Positions 15,906 to 24,603 of a stretch of DNA of 64,000 nucleotides are shown here, piece by piece. Source of the DNA: Pseudomonas sp. R28(2017) (GTDB lineage Bacteria > Pseudomonadota > Gammaproteobacteria > Pseudomonadales > Pseudomonadaceae); the NCBI RefSeq assembly GCF_002112505.1, contig NZ_NEHW01000009.1, positions 216,020 to 280,019 on the forward strand. Direction: 5' to 3'. Both the position numbers and the translations under genes were made by a program. Position 1 is the stretch's first letter, and every line of letters begins with the position of its first letter. The notes under the pieces were generated by a model that had not been told where the DNA came from, ran no database searches, and saw only the letters and a list, made by a program, of their open reading frames with translations.

Positions 15906-17303
15906 TCAGAACGGCAGTTGCAGCTCAGGGGCAACCCGCAGCAACTGGGCGCGGAAAACATCCTTGATACGTTGCAACTCGGCGGCGCTTTCGGCCTCGA
16001 AGCGCAGCACCAGCACCGGTGTGGTGTTGGAGGCGCGAACCAGGCCCCAGCCTTTGGCGTAGTCGACCCGCACACCGTCGATGGTGGTCAGGTTGGCATC
16101 GCCCCATTCGGCGTCGCGTTGCAGTGCATCAATGATGCTGAATTTACCCTCGTCGGTCACATCAATATTGATTTCCGGCGTGGAAATATCGTTCGGGAAG
16201 GCGGCGAACAGGTCTTCGGCGTTCTGCGAAGCCTTGCTGAGGATTTCCAGCAGGCGCGCGGCACTGTAGATGCCGTCGTCGAAACCGTACCAGCGTTCCT
16301 TGATGAAGATGTGCCCGCTCATCTCGCCAGCCAGCAGCGAGCCGGTCTGCTTCATCTTCTTCTTGATCAGCGAGTGGCCGGTCTTCCACATCAGGGCGCG
16401 GCCACCGTGCTGCTCGATCAGCGGGGTCAGGCGGCGGGTGCATTTGACGTCGAAGATGATCTCGGCGCCCGGGTTGCGCGCCAGCACGTCCTGGGCAAAC
16501 AGCATCAGCAGGCGGTCAGGGTAGACGATGCTGCCGGTGTTGGTCACCACGCCAACGCGGTCACCGTCGCCGTCGAAGGCCAGGCCGATGTCGGCACCGG
16601 TTTCCTTGACCTTGGCGATCAGGTCTTCGAGGTTTTCCGGCTTGCCCGGGTCCGGGTGGTGGTTGGGGAAGTTGCCGTCAACCTCGCAGAACAGCGGGAT
16701 GACCTCGCAGCCCAGCGCTTCGATCAGCTGTGGTGCAATCACGCCAGCAGCGCCGTTGCCGCAATCGACCACGACCTTGAGCTTTTTCGCCAGCTTCACG
16801 TCGCCGACGATCTGCTGGAAGTAGCGGTCGAGGATCTCGACCTTCTGCACGCGGCCTTCGCCACGGGGCACGTCGTTGCTCTTCAGGCGGGTCAGCAGGG
16901 CCTGGATCTGCTCGTTGGCCAAGGTGTCGCCAGCGATGACGATCTTGAAACCGTTGTAGTCCGACGGGTTGTGGCTGCCCGTGAGCATCACGCCGGACTT
17001 GCCGGCCAGCACGTTGGCGGCGAAGTACAGCGCCGGGGTCGGCACCAGGCCGACGTCGCTGACCTGGCAACCGGCATCGACCAGGCCCTGGATCAGTTGT
17101 TCGACCAGCATCGGGCCGGACAGGCGGCCATCGCGGCCAACGGAAATCTGCGGTTCGCCCTGGGCGATGGTCTGCGCGCCGATGGCGCGGCCGATCCAGT
17201 AGGCGGTTTCGCCGTGCAGGGTCTTGCCGACCACGCCACGGATGTCATAGGCGCGGAAAATGCTTTCCGGCAGTGCCGGGACCAGGTGGGCCATGTCGTT
17301 CAT
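15906..17303 (-). CDS. algC: Phosphomannomutase/phosphoglucomutase AlgC
   Basis: About 465 residues of the alpha-D-phosphohexomutase family. Catalytic serine loop VMLTGSHNPSDYNGFK, metal loop AFDGDGDRVGVV, sugar-binding loop GEMSGHIFIKERW and phosphate-binding RASNTTPVLVLRF are all intact. Interconverts mannose/glucose 1- and 6-phosphates and feeds alginate, LPS core and rhamnolipid precursors. I place the start at ATG 17303 (MNDMAHLVPALPESIFRAYDIRG) because GGAG sits 9 bases upstream; ATG 17318 and 17294 are alternatives. Lies between dut and argB. Confidence 0.95.
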   Translation of the reverse strand: MNDMAHLVPALPESIFRAYDIRGVVGKTLHGETAYWIGRAIGAQTIAQGEPQISVGRDGRLSGPMLVEQLIQGLVDAGCQVSDVGLVPTPALYFAANVLAGKSGVMLTGSHNPSDYNGFKIVIAGDTLANEQIQALLTRLKSNDVPRGEGRVQKVEILDRYFQQIVGDVKLAKKLKVVVDCGNGAAGVIAPQLIEALGCEVIPLFCEVDGNFPNHHPDPGKPENLEDLIAKVKETGADIGLAFDGDGDRVGVVTNTGSIVYPDRLLMLFAQDVLARNPGAEIIFDVKCTRRLTPLIEQHGGRALMWKTGHSLIKKKMKQTGSLLAGEMSGHIFIKERWYGFDDGIYSAARLLEILSKASQNAEDLFAAFPNDISTPEINIDVTDEGKFSIIDALQRDAEWGDANLTTIDGVRVDYAKGWGLVRASNTTPVLVLRFEAESAAELQRIKDVFRAQLLRVAPELQLPF

Positions 17304-17415
17304 CTCGGGAAACTCCATTAGTCAAAGGCTTTTCTGGGCAGGCGCAAACTGAACGCTTGGACGGTGGAATCGCCAGAGAGTTCGCCATCCTTGGCCTGAA
17401 CGGTCGTTGGCCGGC

Positions 17416-17871
17416 TCAGTGGCTACCGGAGTGGCCGAAGCCGCCCGTGCCGCGCTGGCTCTCGTCGAAGCGCTCGACGATGTCGAAATGCGCTTGTACC
17501 ACAGGCACCAGGACAAGTTGTGCGATGCGCTCACCGACGGCGATGGTGAACGGCGTGTTGCCACGGTTCCAGCACGACACCATCAGCTCGCCCTGGTAGT
17601 CCGAGTCGATCAGGCCGACCAGGTTGCCGAGCACGATGCCGTGTTTATGGCCCAGGCCCGAGCGCGGCAGGATCATGGCCGCCAGGCCCGGGTCGCCGAT
17701 GTAGATCGACAGGCCGGTAGGGATCAGCAGGGTCTGGCCCGGCTCGAGGACGGTGTCCTCTTTCAGCAGGGCGCGCAGGTCGAGGCCGGCGGAGCCTGGC
17801 GTTGCGTATTGCGGCAGCGGGAATTCGCTGCCCAGGCGTGGGTCGAGGATCTTGGCTTGAAGAGCGTGCAT
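17416..17871 (-). CDS. dut: dUTP diphosphatase
   Basis: 151 residues with the five trimeric dUTPase motifs: GSAGLDLRAL (1), LPRSGLGHKHGIVLGN (2, serine and Gly-rich), GLIDSDYQGEL (3, catalytic Asp), FTIAVGERIAQLVLVPV (4) and the C-terminal RGTGGFGHSG (5). Hydrolyses dUTP to dUMP, keeping uracil out of DNA. Starts 5 bases after the coaBC stop, in the same operon. Confidence 0.97.
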   Translation of the reverse strand: MHALQAKILDPRLGSEFPLPQYATPGSAGLDLRALLKEDTVLEPGQTLLIPTGLSIYIGDPGLAAMILPRSGLGHKHGIVLGNLVGLIDSDYQGELMVSCWNRGNTPFTIAVGERIAQLVLVPVVQAHFDIVERFDESQRGTGGFGHSGSH

Positions 17872-17876
17872 GTAAC

Positions 17877-19088
17877 TTATTGAACCTGATTGAGCCGTTC
17901 GGCGATGAAGGCGACCAGTTGCCGGGCGATCTTGCCCTTGCTGGTCTGCGCGAAGAGGGTCTGGTGCTGCTGGCGGTCGATCACGGTCAAGGCGTTTTCC
18001 TCGCTGTTGAAGCCGATGCTGGGGTTGGCCACATCATTGGCGACGATCAGGTCGAGGTTCTTGTCCTTGAGCTTGCGCGTGGCGTAATCGAGCAAGTGTT
18101 CGGTCTCGGCGGCGAAGCCGACGCTGAACGGGCGGTCGGCGCGGCCAGCGAGGGTGGCAAGGATATCGGGATTGCGCACCATCTGCAGCAGCATGCCGTC
18201 GCCGGTCGTAGGATCCTTCTTGAGCTTTTGCGGGGCGACTACCTCTGGGCGGTAGTCCGCGACCGCCGCGGAAGCGATGAACAGGTCGCACGGCATGGCG
18301 GCTTCACAGGCTGCGAGCATGTCCCGTGCGCTGACCACGTCGATCCGCTGTACGCGATCGGGGGTCGGCAGATGCACAGGCCCAGTCACCAGGGTCACCC
18401 GAGCACCGGCTTCGGCGGCCGCTTCGGCCAGGGCGAAGCCCATCTTCCCGGAGCTATGATTGGTGATGTAGCGCACCGGGTCGATGTTTTCCTGGGTCGG
18501 GCCGGCGGTGATCAGCACGTGCTTGCCGGTCAGCGCCTGGCGCTTGAAGCTCTCCGCCGCGCACCAGGCCAGGTCGGTGGCTTCGAGCATGCGCCCGAGG
18601 CCCACGTCGCCACAGGCCTGGCTGCCGGAGGCCGGGCCGAACACCTGGATGCCACGGCTCTTGAGCAGTTCGAGGTTGGCCTGGGTGGCCGGGTCGCGCC
18701 ACATCGCCTGGTTCATCGCCGGGGCCACGGCCACGGTGGCGTCGGTGGCCAGTACCAGGGTGGTCAGCAGGTCGTCGGCCATGCCTTGGGCCAGGCGCGC
18801 CATGAGGTCGGCGGTGGCCGGGGCGATCAGCACCAGGTCGGCCCACTTGGCCAGTTCGATGTGGCCCATGGCCGCTTCGGCGGCAGGGTCGAGCAGATCC
18901 ATGTGCACCGGGTGGCCGGACAGCGCCTGCAGGGTCAGCGGGGTGATGAACTCGGCACCACCACGGGTCATGACGACGCGCACCTGCGCGCCGTGCTCAA
19001 GGAGTCGGCGAATCAGCTCGGCACTCTTGTAGGCGGCAATGCCACCTCCGACGCCGAGAACGATGCGCTTGCGATACAGCCGCTGCAT
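17877..19088 (-). CDS. coaBC: Bifunctional phosphopantothenoylcysteine decarboxylase/synthetase
   Basis: 403 residues. N-terminal CoaC flavoprotein domain: IVLGVGGGIAAYKSAEL, GHIELAKWADLVLIAPATADLMA (active-site His), APAMNQAMW and ACGDVGLGRM (active-site Cys). C-terminal CoaB domain begins near residue 190 with HVLITAGPTQENIDPVRYITNHSSGKMG. Two steps of coenzyme A synthesis. ATG 19088 (MQRLYRKRIVLG) is preferred; a 30-residue upstream extension reaches the radC promoter. Leads the minus-strand operon and is divergent from radC. Confidence 0.96.
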   Translation of the reverse strand: MQRLYRKRIVLGVGGGIAAYKSAELIRRLLEHGAQVRVVMTRGGAEFITPLTLQALSGHPVHMDLLDPAAEAAMGHIELAKWADLVLIAPATADLMARLAQGMADDLLTTLVLATDATVAVAPAMNQAMWRDPATQANLELLKSRGIQVFGPASGSQACGDVGLGRMLEATDLAWCAAESFKRQALTGKHVLITAGPTQENIDPVRYITNHSSGKMGFALAEAAAEAGARVTLVTGPVHLPTPDRVQRIDVVSARDMLAACEAAMPCDLFIASAAVADYRPEVVAPQKLKKDPTTGDGMLLQMVRNPDILATLAGRADRPFSVGFAAETEHLLDYATRKLKDKNLDLIVANDVANPSIGFNSEENALTVIDRQQHQTLFAQTSKGKIARQLVAFIAERLNQVQ

Positions 19089-19216
19089 AGGCTTGCCTTT
19101 TTCCAGTGAGAGCGGGCGGCGACGTTTGCAAATGCCTGCGGCAGAACGTCGCATGTACGAGGCGAAATAGATTAACACAGGGCCGAAACGGGCCGCAGCA
19201 AGGGCAGGGAGCAGGG

Positions 19217-19897
19217 ATGAATATCAGGGAATGGCCGGCTGAAGAGCGGCCGAGGGAGAAGTTGTTGCAGCGCGGGGCGGGAAGCCTGACCGACGCGGAA
19301 TTGCTGGCCGTGTTTCTCGGCTCGGGCGTGCGTGGGCGCAATGTCGTGGAGCTGGCCCGAGGCCTGCTGGTGAGGTTCGGCAGCTTGCGCCAGTTGCTGG
19401 AGGCCGACCGTGAAGCCTTCGTCGGCGAGCTTGGGCTGGGCCCGGTAAGGTACAGCCAGCTGCAGGCGTTACTGGAGATCGGGCGCAGGCACCTGGCGAC
19501 CGCCCTTGAGCGCGAGTCGGTCATGGATAGCCCGGTGGCAGTGCGACGCTATCTGAAATCCATGCTGCGCCACGAAGTGAGCGAGGTGTTCGGCTGCCTG
19601 TTTCTGGATACCAAGCACCGGCCGCTGGCGTTCGAGATCCTGTTCAGGGGCACGATAGACCGTGCAAGCGTCTATCCGCGCGAAGTGGTGCGCCGGGCGT
19701 TGCAGCACAATGCGGCGGCGCTGATCCTGTGTCACAACCATCCCTCGGGGCACAGCGAGCCGAGCCAGGATGATGTGCACCTGACGCTGTCGCTGAAGCG
19801 CGGGTTGGGGTTGATCGATGTACGGGTGCTGGACCACATCATCATCGGTGATGGGGAGCCGCTGTCGATGGTCGAGCAAGGCTGGATCGTGGCCTAG
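19217..19897 (+). CDS. radC: RadC family JAMM/MPN protein
   Basis: 226 residues, the usual RadC length. N-terminal helix-hairpin-helix region (LTDAELLAVFLGSGVRGRNVVELARGLL) and the metal-binding JAMM motif HNHPSGHSEPSQDD with the upstream Glu region (EVSEVFGCLFLDTKHRP). The biological role of RadC is not firmly known; the repair link in the old name is doubtful. ATG 19217 has CAGGGAGCAGG upstream. A long in-frame upstream opening overlaps coaBC and is rejected. Confidence 0.94.
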   Translation: MNIREWPAEERPREKLLQRGAGSLTDAELLAVFLGSGVRGRNVVELARGLLVRFGSLRQLLEADREAFVGELGLGPVRYSQLQALLEIGRRHLATALERESVMDSPVAVRRYLKSMLRHEVSEVFGCLFLDTKHRPLAFEILFRGTIDRASVYPREVVRRALQHNAAALILCHNHPSGHSEPSQDDVHLTLSLKRGLGLIDVRVLDHIIIGDGEPLSMVEQGWIVA

Positions 19898-19916
19898 GTA
19901 TTGTGCAGTCTGTACC

Positions 19917-19991
19917 GGCCTCTTCGCGGGCACGCCCGCTCCTACAGGTGGGTGCGATCCCTGTGGGAGCGGGCAAGCCCGCGAAGAGGCC
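19917..19991. repeat. REP pair between radC and the ABC binding protein gene
   Basis: Inverted pair with extended arms (GGCCTCTTCGCGGGCACGCC at 19917; complement GGGCAAGCCCGCGAAGAGGCC ends at 19991). Spacer only 16-20 bases. Convergent junction, so a terminator-like role is plausible. Confidence 0.88.
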
Positions 19992-20000
19992 GGGGCAGGC

Positions 20001-21590
20001 TTACTTGGTCACCGACACCTTGCTGAAGTCCAGCCGCCCGAACGGGCTGACCTGGTACCCCTCGACACCTTGGCGCAACAGCGTCGCCGCTGTCGGATGC
20101 GCCAGCGGCACCCACAGCGCCTGCTGTTGGATCAAGGTCTGCGCCTGCTGGTACAGCCGGCTGCGCACGCTCTGGTCGTTGGTGGTGCGACCGGCACCGA
20201 TCAGCTGGTCCAGGCGGTTGTCGCAGAAGCGTGCAAAGTTAGTCCCAGATTGCACGGCCGCGCAGGAAAACTGCGGGCTGAGGAAGTTGTCCGGGTCGCC
20301 GTTGTCACCGGCCCAGCCCATGAACAACAGGTCATGCTCGCCCGCTTTGGCGCGGCGGATCAGCTCGCCCCACTCGATCACGCGGATCTCGGCCTTGATG
20401 CCGATCTTCGCCAGGTCGGCCTGGAGCATCTGTGCCCCCAGGCTCGGGTTGGGGTTCAGCAGGCTGCCCGACGGGCGGGTCCAGAGGGTGGTGTTGAAAC
20501 CTTCAGCCAGGCCGGCCTTGGCCAGCAGTGCCTTGGCCTTTGCCAAATCCAGCGGGTAGCCGGGCAGGTCCTTGGCGTAGCTCCAGGTGTTGGGCGGGTA
20601 GGGGCCATTGGCAGCGGTGGCGGTGTCTTCGAACACGGCCTTGAGGTAGGCCTGCTTGTCGAAGGCCAGGTTGATCGCCTGGCGCACCTCAGGCTTGTCC
20701 AGCGGCGGGTGTTCGCTGTTGATGGCGACAAAGGCCGTCATGAACGCCGGGGTGGTGGCAACCTTGAGGTTGCCGTCCTTGCCAGCTTCGGCGATATCCA
20801 GCGGCTTGGGTGACAGGGCCACCTGGCATTCGTTGCGCTTGAGCTTCTGCAGGCGCACATTGGCGTCGGTGGTGATGGCGAAAATCAGTGGGTCGACGGC
20901 CGGCTTGCCGGCGAAGTAATCCGGGTTGGCGCGATAGCGCACCACGGCGTCCTTCTGGAAGCGCTGGAACACGAACGGGCCGGTGCCGATCGGCTGGCTG
21001 TTGAGTTTTTCCGGGCTGCCTTCCTTGAGCAGCTTGTCGGCGTATTCGGCCGAGTAGATCGAGGCGAAGCCCATGCTCAGGGTGGCCAGGAAGGTGGCGT
21101 CGGCGTGGGTCAGGGTGAAGCGCACGGTGTTGGGCTCTGGGGCCTCGATGGCCTTGATCAGGCTACCCAGTTGCAGCGACTGGGCGTGCGGGTAGCCGCC
21201 CGGGGCGGTCTTGTGCCAGGCATGGGCGGGGTAGAGCATGCGCTGGAAACTGAACAGCACGTCGTCGGCATTCAGCTCACGGGTCGGCTTGAAGTACGGC
21301 GTGGTGTGGAACTTGATGCCCTCGCGCAGCTTGAAGTCATAGACCAGGCCGTCGGCCGAAACGCTCCAGCTCTGCGCCAGGCTCGGCACGACCTTGCCCT
21401 GGGCCGCATCGAATTCCACCAGGCGGTTCATCAGCACGTCGGCCGAGGCGTTGGTGGTGGTCAGCGAGTTGTACTGAACCACATCGAAGCCTTCGGGGCT
21501 GGCCTCGCTGCACACGGTCAGCGGTGCGGCCTGGGCAGCGCCTGCGGCAAGCAGGGAAGTGAACAATAAGGAAAGGGCGGCAGCACGCAT
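20001..21590 (-). CDS. Orphan ABC dipeptide/peptide-binding protein (family 5)
   Basis: 529 residues with an Ala-rich Sec signal peptide (MRAAALSLLFTSLLAAGAAQA, cleavage after AQA) and the SBP_bac_5 fold: VCSEASPEGFDVVQYNSLTTTNASADVLMNRLVEFD, SVSADGLVYDFKLREGIKFH and a C-terminal LLFMGWAGDNGDPDNFLSP. Periplasmic peptide-binding protein, DppA-like. No permease or ATPase genes are near, so it should share a transporter encoded elsewhere; in P. aeruginosa the gene at the equivalent position between radC and rpmB (DppA5) is one of several binding proteins serving one Dpp system. AGGAGCC before ATG 21590. Confidence 0.9.
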   Translation of the reverse strand: MRAAALSLLFTSLLAAGAAQAAPLTVCSEASPEGFDVVQYNSLTTTNASADVLMNRLVEFDAAQGKVVPSLAQSWSVSADGLVYDFKLREGIKFHTTPYFKPTRELNADDVLFSFQRMLYPAHAWHKTAPGGYPHAQSLQLGSLIKAIEAPEPNTVRFTLTHADATFLATLSMGFASIYSAEYADKLLKEGSPEKLNSQPIGTGPFVFQRFQKDAVVRYRANPDYFAGKPAVDPLIFAITTDANVRLQKLKRNECQVALSPKPLDIAEAGKDGNLKVATTPAFMTAFVAINSEHPPLDKPEVRQAINLAFDKQAYLKAVFEDTATAANGPYPPNTWSYAKDLPGYPLDLAKAKALLAKAGLAEGFNTTLWTRPSGSLLNPNPSLGAQMLQADLAKIGIKAEIRVIEWGELIRRAKAGEHDLLFMGWAGDNGDPDNFLSPQFSCAAVQSGTNFARFCDNRLDQLIGAGRTTNDQSVRSRLYQQAQTLIQQQALWVPLAHPTAATLLRQGVEGYQVSPFGRLDFSKVSVTK

Positions 21591-21775
21591 CGTGGCTCCT
21601 TGGCTGGTCAGTGGCCCATCTGCCGGTGCAGTCTGGAAACGTCCTACCCTAGTGTGCGTTTTCGGAAATGACCACCTTCTTTTTCAGGTGCTTGGCGACG
21701 AGCGGTCGACAGTGCGCCGGGCGAGTCGTTATGCTGCTCACGCGCGATTTTCAGCACATGGAAGCTCATCTTCTG

Positions 21776-21804
21776 TTGTTGCGGCGTAGTCTTTCTGGTA
21801 TAAA
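21776..21804 (+). promoter_or_regulatory. Sigma-70 promoter of rpmB-rpmG
   Basis: -35 TTGTTG at 21776-21781, 17-base spacer, -10 TATAAA at 21799-21804. Predicted transcript start near 21811, giving a leader of about 140 bases. Confidence 0.65.
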
Positions 21805-21909
21805 GCAGCGCTCTTTTCTAGGGGCTCGGCCTGTCGCATCAGCGGATCCGGTCGATAAGACCTCCAGAATCACGGCGCCTGGCGCCAAAGACTGAGAGAT
21901 TAAGCGGCC

Positions 21910-21936
21910 AACCCATGCCGGGTTGGGCATGTGGTT
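21910..21936 (+). promoter_or_regulatory. Stem-loop in rpmB leader
   Basis: AACC-CATGCC at 21910-21919 pairs with GGCATG-T-GGTT ending at 21936: a 10-bp stem with one bulged T and a 6-base loop, 15 bases before the rpmB ATG. Could be a translational control site for L28; there is no T run, so it is not an intrinsic terminator. Confidence 0.55.
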
Positions 21937-21951
21937 TTAGAGGGCTGAGTC

Positions 21952-22188
21952 ATGTCGAGAGTCTGTCAAGTTACTGGTAAGGGTCCAGTAACCGGGAACA
22001 ACATTTCCCACGCAAACAACAAAACCCGTCGTCGTTTCCTGCCGAACCTGCAGCACCACCGTTTCTGGGTTGAGTCCGAGAAGCGTTTCGTGCGTCTGCG
22101 CGTATCCGCCAAAGGCATGCGCGTTATTGACAAGCGTGGTATCGACGTAGTGCTGGCCGAGCTGCGCGCTCGCGGCGAAAAGTTCTAA
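21952..22188 (+). CDS. rpmB: 50S ribosomal protein L28
   Basis: 78 residues: MSRVCQVTGKGPVTGNNISHANNKTRRRFLPNLQ, then HRFWVESEKRFVRLRVSAKGMRVIDKRGID, the full bacterial L28 pattern. Large-subunit ribosomal protein. Only one zinc-type Cys is present (Cys5), so this is the non-CxxC (C-minus) type. First gene of the rpmB-rpmG pair. Confidence 0.98.
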   Translation: MSRVCQVTGKGPVTGNNISHANNKTRRRFLPNLQHHRFWVESEKRFVRLRVSAKGMRVIDKRGIDVVLAELRARGEKF

Positions 22189-22198
22189 GGAGAACGTC

Positions 22199-22354
22199 AT
22201 GCGTGAATTGATCCGTCTGGTTTCGAGTGCTGGCACTGGCCACTTCTACACCACCGACAAGAACAAGCGCACCACTCCGGACAAAATCGAGATCAAGAAA
22301 TACGATCCGGTTGTTCGCAAGCACGTGGTGTACAAGGAAGCCAAGATCAAGTAA
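22199..22354 (+). CDS. rpmG: 50S ribosomal protein L33
   Basis: 51 residues: MRELIRLVSSAGTGHFYTTDKNKRTTPDKIEIKKYDPVVRKHVVYKEAKIK. It has the standard L33 pattern without the zinc-binding Cys pairs (C-minus type). Starts 10 bases after rpmB with AAGGAGAA upstream; followed by a strong terminator. Co-transcribed with rpmB as in most proteobacteria. Confidence 0.98.
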   Translation: MRELIRLVSSAGTGHFYTTDKNKRTTPDKIEIKKYDPVVRKHVVYKEAKIK

Positions 22355-22368
22355 TTGATCGGCGACCT

Positions 22369-22406
22369 GAAAAAAACCCGCATCCGAAAGGACGCGGGTT
22401 TTTTTA
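22369..22406 (+). terminator. Rho-independent terminator after rpmG
   Basis: GAAAAAAACCCGC / GCGGGTTTTTTT with an ATCCGAAAGGAC loop region; seven T after the stem. Convergent with the cupin gene on the minus strand. Confidence 0.95.
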
Positions 22407-22425
22407 TGCCTGCTCGAGGCTCAGG

Positions 22426-22785
22426 TCACTTCTGCTCGAACATCACATAGATCTTGCGGCAAGGCTCCAGCACTTCCCAGGTGCCCTTGAAGCCTGCCGG
22501 GATGACAAACCGATCACCGGTACGCAGGGTCTTGGCGCCGCCATCCTGGTCGCGCAGCACCGAAACACCCTGCACGATCTCGCAGTATTCATGCTCGGTG
22601 TAGTTCACCGTCCATTGCCCCACCTCACCTTCCCAGACGCCTGCGGCGAACTGCCCGCAGGGGCTGGAATAGTGGTTGTAGACAGCCTGGTCGGGCTCGC
22701 CCTTGAGGATTTTTTCCGCCGCCGGGCGGTAGCGTTCAGCCTCGGTGAGAACCTGGGCGAAGTCGATGATGCTGGCGATGCTCAT
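22426..22785 (-). CDS. Cupin-domain protein (DUF861 type)
   Basis: 119 residues from ATG 22785 with AGGAG upstream. One small cupin barrel: SSPCGQFAAGVWEGEVGQWTVNYTEHEYCEIVQGVSVLRD then RTGDRFVIPAGFKGTWEVLEPCRKIYVMF, the cupin_3 (DUF861, ureidoglycine aminohydrolase-like) pattern, with only some of the usual metal ligands (His in TEHEYCE). Enzyme role unknown. It is divergent from the PuuC/KauB-type aldehyde dehydrogenase, with which such cupins are often paired in polyamine loci. Confidence 0.82.
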   Translation of the reverse strand: MSIASIIDFAQVLTEAERYRPAAEKILKGEPDQAVYNHYSSPCGQFAAGVWEGEVGQWTVNYTEHEYCEIVQGVSVLRDQDGGAKTLRTGDRFVIPAGFKGTWEVLEPCRKIYVMFEQK

Positions 22786-22981
22786 GGTGCGGCTCCTGTT
22801 GTTGTTTAATAAAATGCACATCAGTAGGCATTTAGGCCGTTCGTGTCAAATATATTGATACTTTACCCGGCCTGGTTTAGGGTATCGCTTGCCCGTGTGC
22901 GCTCGTCGCCCGGCCAGAATTCTGACAACGCCAGTGAGTCCTCAGTGCGGCGTTGCACCTAAACAAGAGGAGGAGTTTCGT

Positions 22982-24475
22982 ATGACCACCCTGACCCGTG
23001 CGGACTGGGAACAACGTGCCCAGCAACTGAAGATCGAAGGCCGCGCCTTCATCAACGGCGAATACACCGACGCCGCATCCGGTGAAACATTCGACTGCCT
23101 GAGCCCGGTCGACGGACGCTTCCTGGCCAAGGTCGCCAGCTGCGACCTGGCCGACGCCAACCGCGCCGTGGAAAACGCCCGCGCCACCTTCGATTCCGGC
23201 GTCTGGTCGCAACTGGCCCCGGCCAAGCGCAAGGCCAAGCTGATCCGCTTTGCCGAGCTGCTGCGCAAAAACGTCGAAGAGCTGGCGCTGCTGGAAACCC
23301 TGGACATGGGCAAGCCGATCGGCGACTCCTCCAGCATCGACATCCCGGGCGCGGCGCAAGCCATTCACTGGACCGCCGAAGCCATCGACAAAGTCTACGA
23401 CGAAGTCGCCCCGACCCCACACGACCAGCTCGGCCTGGTTACCCGTGAGCCGGTGGGCGTGGTTGGTGCCATCGTACCGTGGAACTTCCCGTTGCTGATG
23501 GCCTGCTGGAAACTCGGGCCGGCCCTGGCCACCGGTAACTCGGTGGTGCTCAAGCCGTCCGAAAAATCCCCGCTGACCGCCATCCGCATCGCCCAGCTGG
23601 CGATTGAAGCCGGCATCCCGGCGGGCGTGCTGAACGTGCTGCCAGGCTACGGCCACACCGTGGGCAAGGCCCTGGCCCTGCACATGGACGTCGACACCCT
23701 GGTGTTCACCGGCTCGACCAAGATCGCCAAGCAGCTGATGGTCTACGCGGGCGAGTCGAACATGAAGCGCATCTGGCTGGAAGCCGGTGGCAAGAGCCCG
23801 AACATCGTCTTCGCCGACGCCCCGGACCTGCAAGCCGCCGCTGAAGCGGCCGCCAGCGCCATCGCCTTCAACCAGGGCGAAGTCTGCACCGCAGGATCGC
23901 GCCTGCTGGTCGAGCGCTCGATCAAGGACAAATTCCTGCCGATGGTGGTCGAGGCCCTCAAAGGCTGGAAACCTGGCAACCCGCTCGACCCACAGACCAC
24001 CGTCGGTGCCCTGGTCGACACTCAGCAGATGAACACCGTGCTGTCGTACATCGACGCTGGCCACAAGGACGGCGCCAAGCTGCTGGCTGGTGGCAAGCGC
24101 ACCCTCGAAGAGACCGGTGGCACCTATGTCGAGCCGACCATCTTCGATGGCGTGACCAACGCCATGCGCATCGCCCAGGAAGAAATCTTCGGCCCCGTGC
24201 TGTCGGTGATCGCCTTCGACACCGCCGAAGAAGCCATCGCCATCGCCAACGACACCCCGTATGGCCTGGCCGCCGGCATCTGGACCTCGGACATCTCCAA
24301 GGCCCACAAGACCGCCCGTGCCGTGCGCGCTGGCAGCGTCTGGGTCAACCAGTACGACGGTGGCGACATGACCGCACCGTTCGGCGGCTTCAAGCAGTCG
24401 GGCAACGGCCGTGACAAGTCGCTGCACGCACTGGAGAAGTACACCGAGCTGAAGGCGACCTGGATCAAGCTGTAA
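22982..24475 (+). CDS. NAD(P)+ aldehyde dehydrogenase, PuuC/KauB type
   Basis: 497 residues, aldehyde dehydrogenase superfamily. Catalytic Cys in FNQGEVCTAGSRLL, general base Glu in WLEAGGKSPNIVF, cofactor segment VPWNFPLLMACWKLGPALATGNSVVLKPSEKSPL, and NPFG-type end FGGFKQSGNGRDKSLHALEKYTELKATWI. Closest in style to 4-guanidinobutyraldehyde/gamma-glutamyl-gamma-aminobutyraldehyde dehydrogenases of polyamine and arginine catabolism. ATG 22982 has AAGAGGAGGAG 7 bases upstream; a 31-residue extension is rejected. The gene sits in the region where P. aeruginosa has kauB. Confidence 0.88.
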   Translation: MTTLTRADWEQRAQQLKIEGRAFINGEYTDAASGETFDCLSPVDGRFLAKVASCDLADANRAVENARATFDSGVWSQLAPAKRKAKLIRFAELLRKNVEELALLETLDMGKPIGDSSSIDIPGAAQAIHWTAEAIDKVYDEVAPTPHDQLGLVTREPVGVVGAIVPWNFPLLMACWKLGPALATGNSVVLKPSEKSPLTAIRIAQLAIEAGIPAGVLNVLPGYGHTVGKALALHMDVDTLVFTGSTKIAKQLMVYAGESNMKRIWLEAGGKSPNIVFADAPDLQAAAEAAASAIAFNQGEVCTAGSRLLVERSIKDKFLPMVVEALKGWKPGNPLDPQTTVGALVDTQQMNTVLSYIDAGHKDGAKLLAGGKRTLEETGGTYVEPTIFDGVTNAMRIAQEEIFGPVLSVIAFDTAEEAIAIANDTPYGLAAGIWTSDISKAHKTARAVRAGSVWVNQYDGGDMTAPFGGFKQSGNGRDKSLHALEKYTELKATWIKL

Positions 24476-24489
24476 TCCGGTAGGCCTTG

Positions 24490-24571
24490 TTCGCGGGCAA
24501 GCCCGCTCCCACAGGTACTCCGCTGCGCTCAAGGCCTGCGGTGGACTTGTGGGAGCGGGCTTGCCCGCGAA
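24490..24571. repeat. REP pair after the aldehyde dehydrogenase gene
   Basis: Inverted 24-base REP units at 24490-24513 and 24548-24571, between two plus-strand genes. Confidence 0.9.
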
Positions 24572-24603
24572 TGGGCCTTCACAATTCTGCCTGGGAGGCT
24601 GCA

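Larger units (their letters stand above)
21591..21951. promoter_or_regulatory. 361-base intergenic region upstream of rpmB
   Basis: No protein gene is supported here. The right half carries the rpmB promoter and a leader of about 140 bases with a stem-loop next to the start codon. Nothing recognisable in 21591-21770. Confidence 0.7.
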
